This document shows positions 25,149-31,896 of a DNA stretch of 45,860 bases, one piece after another (the stretch's first letter is position 1; every line of letters begins with the position of its first letter). Both the position numbers and the translations under genes were made by a program. The notes below the pieces were generated by a model, which saw only the letters and a list, made by a program, of their open reading frames with translations, made no database searches and was not told the origin of the DNA. Source of the DNA: Candidatus Sabulitectum sp. Its GTDB lineage: Bacteria > Fermentibacterota > Fermentibacteria > Fermentibacterales > JCC-6. Location: positions 1-45,860 of the forward strand of contig JAGLDY010000012.1 of NCBI GenBank assembly GCA_023145375.1, in the 5' to 3' direction.

Positions 25149-26094
25149 AACTGAGATCGCAGCAATTGTTCCTTTCAGGGGTCAGTGGAGCAATTTGATC
25201 CCTGCTCTCAAGGCGCTTGACCAGCAGACGATACGATCTAGATTAACAGTGATTCTTTCAATTGACGGACTTGAAGAGCCACCTTCTCATGTTATTGATC
25301 TGGTGGATATCTGTATTAACGGAGAGCAGACTGGTCCCGCTTCTGCTAGAAACAGGGGATGGCGTATCACAGAGGCTCCTGTTATTCTGTTTACAGATTC
25401 CGACTGTATTCCCGAACCGGTTTGGGCTGAGAGAATGGAAGGTAAGCTAAAGGATGAGTACCAGGCCGTGAAAGGGGTATATTCCTTCGGGGGCTTTAAG
25501 CTGATACAGAGGCTTGCTCAGGTGGAGTTCGAGGAGAGATACCGACTCATGAAAAATGCGACGACCATTTATCTGGCAGATACCTATTCAGCTGGATTTC
25601 GCAGAGACTGGCTTGAGAAGCTGGAGGGGTTTGACGAGAGTTTTCCGCTGCCTGAACATGAAGATGTAGATCTTTCCTGGAGACTTACAAAGGCAGGTGG
25701 GAAGATAGGATTTGCAGCTGAAGCAAGGGTGGCACACACCCATAGACCTGGTTGGATAGCATATTTTAAGATGAAATTACGTAGAGGAAAATGGAGGATG
25801 ATGCTGGTAAGGAAATTTCCCGCCAGAGCTGTCAACGACGGTTATACACCCCAGACTATGAAGCTCCAGATGCTGCTTTCTTTTCCCGTTCTGATCTCTT
25901 TCTTTCTCATCCCGTTCTTTCCCGTTATCACAGCCTCCATGGTTGTCCTCTTTCTGCTCCTTTGTATTCCACTTATCTTCACAGCCTTGACCACGGATCC
26001 AGCCATGGCAGTGTTTGTTCCGGTTTTTGCATTGTGGAGGGGAACAGCCCTGTTCTCAGGTGTTCTACCGGGTCTTCTGAGAGGAAAGAATTAG
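25141..26094 (+). CDS. Family 2 glycosyltransferase with C-terminal membrane helices
   Basis: The GT-A domain begins AAIVPFRGQWSNLIPALKAL, carries the DSD nucleotide-metal motif at residues 86-88 (LFTDSDCIPEP) and the catalytic PEHEDVDLSWRL near residue 173. Two or three helices follow (VLISFFLIPFFPVI and later). This plan is typical of inner-membrane glycosyltransferases that extend a lipid-linked glycan on the cytosolic side. ATG 25141 overlaps the radical SAM gene by eight bases; a longer frame starting at 25063 lies within that gene and is rejected. Confidence 0.84.
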   Translation: MAETEIAAIVPFRGQWSNLIPALKALDQQTIRSRLTVILSIDGLEEPPSHVIDLVDICINGEQTGPASARNRGWRITEAPVILFTDSDCIPEPVWAERMEGKLKDEYQAVKGVYSFGGFKLIQRLAQVEFEERYRLMKNATTIYLADTYSAGFRRDWLEKLEGFDESFPLPEHEDVDLSWRLTKAGGKIGFAAEARVAHTHRPGWIAYFKMKLRRGKWRMMLVRKFPARAVNDGYTPQTMKLQMLLSFPVLISFFLIPFFPVITASMVVLFLLLCIPLIFTALTTDPAMAVFVPVFALWRGTALFSGVLPGLLRGKN

Positions 26095-27482
26095 TGTTTG
26101 CTCCCATAAGAAGGCAACAGCGAGTCTTCATCATTATGCTTGCAGCTGCTGATATTATTACTGTTCCTCTTTCTCTGCTGGCAACCTGGTACACAAGAAC
26201 CTGCCTGCTTGCAGATATTCTCCCGGGGTTCACGCACAGCATGAACACTTATCTGCTGACAATCCCTGTATTGATCATACTGTGGGTTGCATCATGGTGG
26301 TCGAGTGGTATGTACCTATCTTCAAACAGACAGAGTCCGTTCTCAGGGCTGACTATCCGGATGCGTGGAGTCTTTTACCTTGCTGTATCCATGATGGCTG
26401 CAAGCTACCTTGTAAAAATGGACTATTCAAGGATAATATTGCTGATCTTTCTTGTTATATCACAGCCGGTTAATATTCTTTTTAGAAGTTTTGCTTCTCT
26501 TTTCTCCAGAAAGGTTGCACCCTGCAAGGAAGCTCCTGCCACTATTGTGATTGGATCAGGAGAGTTCGCTGAGATGGTTATTACATCCCTGGGAAAATTC
26601 CCGGAGCCCAGACACCGGATCAAAGGTGTTCTGGCAGAGCAGACCGGGGTCACTGATGATATCTGCGGGGTTAAGGTTATCGGTGAAGCTTGTGATCTGC
26701 CACGGCTGGTCGAGAGTCTTTCCATTGACGAGGTCTTCTTTGCCAGCGGTTCCATGACCAGAACTGAAATGCTGAAACTGGTCAATGCGGTTCAAAAAGA
26801 AGACATTGTATTCATGCTGGTTACCGATCTCTTTGAGATAGTTGCCGGCGTGGATGATCTAAGCAGCATATCCAGGATGCCAGTTGTGGAGATAGGTTCT
26901 TCTGGAAAGGGTACATTCAGCAGGCTTACCAAAAGACTTATGGACCTGATACTGTCGCCGGTGCTTATCATAACGCTGGCACCGCTGATGGTGGTTGTCT
27001 GGGTAGTGATAGCTCTCTCAGGCAAAGGATCTCCTGTTTTCAGGCAAACCAGGGTGGGCAGATTCGGCAAAGAATTTACACTCTATAAATTCAGAACAAT
27101 GAAGCCGGAAGCTGACGAATATGAAGTTGCTCCAGTGGCTGCAGACGATTCCAGGATCACAGGGTTCGGCCGACTTCTCAGAAAGACCAGTCTGGATGAG
27201 TTACCCCAGCTCTTTAACGTTCTCAGAGGGCATATGAGCATGGTAGGTCCCCGTCCTGAGATGGATTTCATAGTTCGCGACTACAATGCATGGCAACGAA
27301 GAAGACTTGATGTAAAACCGGGCTTGACCGGTCTCTGGCAGATAATGGGAAGGAAGGAACTTCCTCTCCATGAGAACCTTGAATATGATTTTTACTACAT
27401 GAGGAACCAGTCTCTCATGCTTGACATGGCGATTCTAGCAAGAACGGTTGTTACCGTTCTCAAAGGAAGGGGAGCATACTGA
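26094..27482 (+). CDS. Polyprenyl-phosphate sugar-1-phosphate transferase (WbaP/WcaJ type)
   Basis: This enzyme should start a glycan by placing a sugar phosphate on the polyprenyl carrier. About four helices and a Rossmann-like CoA-binding domain (TIVIGSGEFAEMV) lead to the catalytic sugar-transferase domain. Its motifs are KRLMDLILSPVLIITLAPL, FRQTRVGRFGKEFTLYKFRTM, RKTSLDELPQLFNVLRG, SMVGPRPEM and KPGLTGLWQIMGR. The GTG start at 26094 shares its G with the TAG stop of the GT2 gene and follows AGAGGAAAG; an upstream frame from 25791 overlaps the GT2 gene and is not used. The length of 462 residues is normal. A second initiating enzyme of another family lies at 30829. Confidence 0.9.
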   Translation: MFAPIRRQQRVFIIMLAAADIITVPLSLLATWYTRTCLLADILPGFTHSMNTYLLTIPVLIILWVASWWSSGMYLSSNRQSPFSGLTIRMRGVFYLAVSMMAASYLVKMDYSRIILLIFLVISQPVNILFRSFASLFSRKVAPCKEAPATIVIGSGEFAEMVITSLGKFPEPRHRIKGVLAEQTGVTDDICGVKVIGEACDLPRLVESLSIDEVFFASGSMTRTEMLKLVNAVQKEDIVFMLVTDLFEIVAGVDDLSSISRMPVVEIGSSGKGTFSRLTKRLMDLILSPVLIITLAPLMVVVWVVIALSGKGSPVFRQTRVGRFGKEFTLYKFRTMKPEADEYEVAPVAADDSRITGFGRLLRKTSLDELPQLFNVLRGHMSMVGPRPEMDFIVRDYNAWQRRRLDVKPGLTGLWQIMGRKELPLHENLEYDFYYMRNQSLMLDMAILARTVVTVLKGRGAY

Positions 27483-28228
27483 CAACTGTTCTAGCACTCT
27501 CTGTTGTTCTTGGCGCATGGAACCTGCCTGGCCCTCTCTGGACAGGGCTTGGAGTCTTTCCAGCAGCCTGGAGTAACGATCCGCTCGCCTGTATGGCAGC
27601 ACCGGCAGGTATGGGAAGGCTTGAGTTCCTGCAGGTTTCTTCTGTCGGCGGGCTCAGCGAAGAAAAACCATCGGGAGCTGTAGCTGCGGTCGTACCCCTT
27701 GGAGAGTCCAGATTTACTCTTGGTACAGGTGCCGGGTGGGATGATTTTCTCCGAATTGGCACTGCTCAGCTCTCAGGCAGCTACACAGCTGCAGGAGATC
27801 CTATAGGCTTTATGGAAGGGCTTTTTGGACCCAGTATTTCTGTTGGTGTATCTACCAGATATCAGTATGCTGACAGTACCGGAGAGAGCTTTTTTGATGT
27901 GGATGCAGGGTTTCAGTTCTCTCTTTTTCCATCGTCTGCTCTGGGAATGACCTACACGGATATTATTGAAGATCGCCTGTTTGCAATGGGATTCAGCCAT
28001 GTATTCAACAGGAATCTAAAAGCACATGCTTCTCTCTGTGAAGGTGACTGGCAGGTTGGATGCGAGTTGCAGATAACCAGGGTTCTTCGTCTTTTCTCCG
28101 GTGCAGACGGTGAAGCGGTGAATGCCGGGTTAAGTTTTTCCCCGGGGGAGTGGGACTACGGTTACGGAGCTGTTCTTCACGAAGGTTCAGTTGAGCACAG
28201 ACTGGGCGTATCTAGGAGGTTCCCATGA
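27479..28228 (+). CDS. PorV/UPF0164-like outer-membrane barrel with probable CTG start
   Basis: The first ATG of this frame is at 27593, but the open frame continues upstream and encodes a signal-peptide-like segment (LTTVLALSVVLGAWNLPG) beginning at CTG 27479. That codon overlaps the preceding stop as CTGA and follows AAGGGGAG, so a CTG start is the best fit (249 residues). The mature part, DPLACMAAPAGMGRLEF then VSTRYQYADSTGESFFDVDA, recalls the N-P-A-G start and strands of PorV/UPF0164 barrels. PorV carries T9SS cargo at the outer membrane. The match is by pattern only and moderate. The end overlaps the next gene by ATGA. Confidence 0.5.
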   Translation: MTTVLALSVVLGAWNLPGPLWTGLGVFPAAWSNDPLACMAAPAGMGRLEFLQVSSVGGLSEEKPSGAVAAVVPLGESRFTLGTGAGWDDFLRIGTAQLSGSYTAAGDPIGFMEGLFGPSISVGVSTRYQYADSTGESFFDVDAGFQFSLFPSSALGMTYTDIIEDRLFAMGFSHVFNRNLKAHASLCEGDWQVGCELQITRVLRLFSGADGEAVNAGLSFSPGEWDYGYGAVLHEGSVEHRLGVSRRFP

Positions 28229-29409
28229 CCGTACTATTGATTACAATCGCCCTTCTGGCTCAACAGCCCTCTGATACAGTATTGGTTCAGGATGACCAGG
28301 GCCTCAATACGGGAGTGTTTTTTTACTCTGATGCATCGGCAGATCTGAACAGTGGCTTAAAGACTCTTTCCTCCGATACTCTTGTTGTTTTTTCCCGGGG
28401 AAGCTACCGGGAAGACTGGGTGAGACTTAGTGCCACAGCTGCTCTGGAGTACTCAACAGACTCAACACTTTCCGGTATTGATCCAGTAAGTGCCGGCGCA
28501 TTCTTTAAATGGCCAGGGTCGCCATGGTTGGGTACAGGTGTTTCCATGGGGCTTGTTAATCCATTTATAGCAGGGTTTGATGTCCCGGTAAGAGAGTGGA
28601 GCAGCCATGATGTTATGGACTCGACCGTAGTAACAATTGAGGCTGGCGGACTAATGGGATTCCAGGGGTTCTGGAATCAGCTTGGAGATTCACTTTCCTG
28701 GTACGGAGTAAGATCTCCATGGCTTGGATTTGGTACTGTGGGATACAGCGGGATAAGTGAGAATTCTGCCAGGCTTGAAACGTACAGTGGTTTTATTGAC
28801 CTTAGAAGAGTGCAACCGTGGTTCCTCTTTGTAAAAGAAGATTCACAGTGGACCTATCTCACAGAACTCAGGGGCTGGCATCCCGTGAAGAATCGTTATG
28901 TATACATTGAAGTGGTTCCTGAACTGTCCCTGGAGGAAGACTCAAACAGGGTTGGGCTTACCGGTTATCTTTATGGCAGGAGCAGGGCGATCAGCGGTTC
29001 CCTGCAGGCAGTTATGGACATTGATAGTAATGAGGATCATTCGTACTCACTGGGACTGGATATTCTCTCAGAGGCAGGCATTGCATGGGCTGTTGATGCC
29101 GATCTGGATCAGACAAATGACCTTCACGGTGAGTTCTCCGGTTTTTACAGAAGATCACCTGCCGGGTGCGGAGGTTCTGTTGAGATGGCAGGTGACAGCC
29201 TCAGGGCCACCGCGACTGCGTTGTATTCTCCTGTTCAGGGAGTGGCAGCAGAACTTTCTGTGATGTCTGATCTGAGTACAGAAGAACCGAACCCCGGATG
29301 CCTGTTATCAGTGTTCGGAGCAAAAGAGGATTTTACCGGAACGATAACTGTTCAGTGGGGAGAAGGTTCTACCACTCTTGGTTTGGAGGTGTCGGCATGG
29401 ATAAACTGA
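28225..29409 (+). CDS. Predicted outer-membrane beta-barrel protein
   Basis: A short signal peptide (MTVLLITIALLAQQ) precedes about 380 residues of alternating strands rich in Gly, Ser, Tyr and Trp, with turns such as DLNSGLKTLSSDT and DLDQTNDLHGEFSGF. The last stretch, GTITVQWGEGSTTLGLEVSA, ends in an aromatic-poor strand and WIN. This is consistent with a barrel, but I recognise no family. It overlaps both neighbours (ATGA before, 13 bases after), so it belongs to the glycan operon and may handle glycan or cargo at the outer membrane. Confidence 0.55.
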   Translation: MTVLLITIALLAQQPSDTVLVQDDQGLNTGVFFYSDASADLNSGLKTLSSDTLVVFSRGSYREDWVRLSATAALEYSTDSTLSGIDPVSAGAFFKWPGSPWLGTGVSMGLVNPFIAGFDVPVREWSSHDVMDSTVVTIEAGGLMGFQGFWNQLGDSLSWYGVRSPWLGFGTVGYSGISENSARLETYSGFIDLRRVQPWFLFVKEDSQWTYLTELRGWHPVKNRYVYIEVVPELSLEEDSNRVGLTGYLYGRSRAISGSLQAVMDIDSNEDHSYSLGLDILSEAGIAWAVDADLDQTNDLHGEFSGFYRRSPAGCGGSVEMAGDSLRATATALYSPVQGVAAELSVMSDLSTEEPNPGCLLSVFGAKEDFTGTITVQWGEGSTTLGLEVSAWIN

Positions 29410-29765
29410 TTGCATTATCTTTACTGCTTTGCTTCGGCTCCTGTGCTGTATTTGTGCCTGCTGCGACTGATGAAACAGATACCGGTCAGCTGGTATTTCA
29501 TCACTCTGCTGCAGGCAGGGTTCAGCTTGTGGGTGACTGGAACAACTGGGGCGGGGCTACAGATGCCACAGGTATGGTGGATCCTTCCTCTGGAGTAATG
29601 GAGAATGACAACGGTATCTGGACGGCATCACCTCCAGACGACCTGGACAAGGGGAGGTACAGATATGCTTTCCTTGTTAATGGCTCACAGTTTATTCCGG
29701 ATCCAGCGAATCCGGAGAGAACCATATTCATGGAACATGAAGTGTCTGTTCTTCTTATTGACTGA
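29397..29765 (+). CDS. Lipoprotein with a CBM48/glycogen-binding-like domain
   Basis: The signal MDKLIALSLLLCFGSC ends in a lipobox-like FGSC, and the remaining 105 residues are a CBM48/AMPK-type glycogen-binding domain. VQLVGDWNNWGG is the family's tryptophan-rich strand, and GRYRYAFLVNGSQFIPDP closes the domain. No catalytic domain follows. GGAGGTG precedes ATG 29397, which overlaps the previous gene by 13 bases. It probably binds an alpha-glucan or another glycan at the membrane. A 17-base gap separates it from the ABC ATPase, the only non-overlapping junction in the operon. Confidence 0.75.
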   Translation: MDKLIALSLLLCFGSCAVFVPAATDETDTGQLVFHHSAAGRVQLVGDWNNWGGATDATGMVDPSSGVMENDNGIWTASPPDDLDKGRYRYAFLVNGSQFIPDPANPERTIFMEHEVSVLLID

Positions 29766-29782
29766 TACGAGAGGGGAAATAA

Positions 29783-30832
29783 TTGGCTGCGGTTAGATTT
29801 GATGGTGTCAGCAAGGTTTATGGTAAGGATTCAAGGGCACTTTCAGATTTCTCACTTGACGTAGAGGATGGAGAGTTTGTTGTTCTGGTTGGCCCCAGCG
29901 GTTGTGGCAAGTCAACCACGTTGCGTGTTCTGGCTGGTCTTGAAGAGGCAACTTCCGGAAGAGTTTACATAGATGGTATGGATGTCACCGATGAAACACC
30001 GTCAAAGCGGGATATTGCCATGGTCTTCCAGAACTATGCTCTTTATCCGCACATGACCGTTTTTGACAACATGGCTTTTTCTTTGAAGATGCGTAAACTG
30101 CCCGGAGAGGAAATAAAGCGCTCTGTTAATGAAACTGCAAACATCCTGGGCATTTCCGAGTATCTTGAACGAAAGCCCAAAGAGCTCTCAGGCGGCCAGA
30201 GGCAGAGGGTGGCACTAGGTCGGGCAATTGTTCGTAACCCAAAAGTCTTTTTGTTTGATGAACCGCTTTCAAACCTTGATGCAAAATTGAGAGTTCAGAT
30301 GAGGAACGAGCTGGCACGCCTTCACTCACAGTTGAAGGCTACAATGATCTATGTGACTCATGACCAGGCGGAGGCCATGACACTTGGGGACAGGATCGTG
30401 GTGCTTAAGGATGGATATATCCAGCAGGTAGCACCGCCACTGGAGGTCTACAATAACCCATGCAACAGGTTTGTAGCCGGTTTCATCGGCAGTCCTGCAA
30501 TGAATTTTTTTAAGGCAGAAGTGGCGGGTAGTGCGATCCAGACTGTAAATGGTAGTCTTGAGATAGCTGATACGATAGATGGGGCATACACGCTTGGAGT
30601 TAGACCGGAGGACATTATTGTCCGGGAACAGGGACCTTTCAACTGTTCTGTAGAGGTTGTGGAGACCCTGGGTAACGAAAAGGTTGTTATTGGCGTAACT
30701 GAAAGCGGAGAACAGCTTACTGCAAGGTGCAGCCCTGATATTGATATACACCCCGGTGGCAACCTTGAATTCGGAATAGATATGAACAAAATTCACCTTT
30801 TTGCAATTGACGGGGTGGGGCGAAAAATATGA
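29783..30832 (+). CDS. Sugar-type ABC transporter ATPase (UgpC/MsmK/MalK-like)
   Basis: The 349-residue protein has Walker A GPSGCGKST (37-45), the Q-loop VFQNYALYPH, signature LSGGQRQR (135-142), Walker B VFLFDEP (155-161) and the TYVTHDQ-like histidine in YVTHDQAEAM. A TOBE-type C-terminal domain with LGVRPEDI is present, as in carbohydrate importers. The start is TTG 29783 after GAGGGG. No permease or binding protein is encoded nearby, so it may serve permeases elsewhere, as MsmK does. It is not of the Wzt type used to export O-antigen. It overlaps the next gene by ATGA. Confidence 0.9.
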   Translation: MAAVRFDGVSKVYGKDSRALSDFSLDVEDGEFVVLVGPSGCGKSTTLRVLAGLEEATSGRVYIDGMDVTDETPSKRDIAMVFQNYALYPHMTVFDNMAFSLKMRKLPGEEIKRSVNETANILGISEYLERKPKELSGGQRQRVALGRAIVRNPKVFLFDEPLSNLDAKLRVQMRNELARLHSQLKATMIYVTHDQAEAMTLGDRIVVLKDGYIQQVAPPLEVYNNPCNRFVAGFIGSPAMNFFKAEVAGSAIQTVNGSLEIADTIDGAYTLGVRPEDIIVREQGPFNCSVEVVETLGNEKVVIGVTESGEQLTARCSPDIDIHPGGNLEFGIDMNKIHLFAIDGVGRKI

Positions 30833-31896
30833 TCCTTTTTACCTCATTAATCGTTGCACTTGTTGTTTCCCTTCTCATGACCCCTTTGATGAGCCGGCTT
30901 GCAGGAAAATGGGGTTTTGTTGTTAAAGAACAGCATTCCGGAAGTAATGGTACTCCTGTTATGGGAGGCGTTGCTATTTTTCTTGGTTTTTCTGTTGCAA
31001 TTGTGGCGGGGATGCTGATCTATCCCGTTCTTCCCGGTGAAAGTATCGCTGATACACCTCAATCGTGGAGCTCGATCTGCATTCTCATGCTTGTTTCCGG
31101 TTTCTTTATGGCTCTTGCAGGGTTTCTTGACGATAAATTTAAGCTATCACCGAGAATGAAACTTACTCTTCATTCGCTTGTAGCTGTTATTGCCGGCACT
31201 CTTTTTGTAATGAAGGGTGCTCAGGTAAGACTTTTCCTTGACGGAAGCAGTTTAGCATGGCTCACTGCTCCTATCACCCTGATCTGGCTTCTGGGAATAA
31301 CCAATTCAATAAATCTTCTTGATCATGCAGATGGCGTTACGGCAGGAGTTTCTGCGATAGCCGCCTTATTCTTTGCCGCGTTGAATTTTATGCATGGAAA
31401 TCCAGCCATTGCATTTATCAGTGTTGCTCTGGCAGGAGCTTCTCTTGGATTCCTTTTCTTTAACTTTCCTCCGGCTTCAATCTTCATGGGTGACTGCGGC
31501 TCCAATTTCCTTGGATTTATACTGGGTATTATTGCGGTTCTCGGGGTTTATACTCCCCAGGGATCAATCCCATACCTGGCTATTCTCTCTCCTCTTCTGA
31601 TACTTGCGGTACCTATTCTGGATACGGTAATGGTTCTTGTTTACAGAAAAAGGCGTGGTGCTCCACTTTTCCAGGGAGACAAGAATCATCTTGCCCACAG
31701 ACTTATGCGAATGGGTTATTCAAGAAGAACAACGGTGGTCATGCTCTACATATTTTCAGTAATACTTGGAACACTGGCGCTTCTTCTGCCTACTTTAAGA
31801 CCTTATCAGGCGATTCTGGCTTTTCTGATAGCTGTTGGTGTCATAAGCGTTTTTACCATCTTTATTGTTAATGGAGAGAAGGGTAGACGCCAATGA
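30829..31896 (+). CDS. Undecaprenyl-phosphate GlcNAc-1-phosphate transferase-like (WecA/TagO/MraY family)
   Basis: This polytopic protein of 355 residues shows the family's cytosolic-loop motifs: TPVMGGVAIF, AGFLDDKFKLSPRMKL with the DD metal pair, NSINLLDHADGVTAG, FMGDCGSNFLG and the loop GDKNHLAHRLMRMG. It should place an N-acetylhexosamine phosphate on the polyprenyl carrier, the first step of an O-antigen-like or wall glycan. MraY is less likely because the HLAHRL loop is of the WecA/TagO kind. Both ends overlap by ATGA. The operon thus holds two initiating enzymes of unrelated folds. Confidence 0.9.
   Translation: MILFTSLIVALVVSLLMTPLMSRLAGKWGFVVKEQHSGSNGTPVMGGVAIFLGFSVAIVAGMLIYPVLPGESIADTPQSWSSICILMLVSGFFMALAGFLDDKFKLSPRMKLTLHSLVAVIAGTLFVMKGAQVRLFLDGSSLAWLTAPITLIWLLGITNSINLLDHADGVTAGVSAIAALFFAALNFMHGNPAIAFISVALAGASLGFLFFNFPPASIFMGDCGSNFLGFILGIIAVLGVYTPQGSIPYLAILSPLLILAVPILDTVMVLVYRKRRGAPLFQGDKNHLAHRLMRMGYSRRTTVVMLYIFSVILGTLALLLPTLRPYQAILAFLIAVGVISVFTIFIVNGEKGRRQ

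Noticed and set aside
25791-26093. Upstream extension of the WbaP/WcaJ-type transferase frame
   Set aside because: It lies wholly inside the GT2 gene in another frame; the GTG at 26094 has a ribosome site and matches the family N-terminus.
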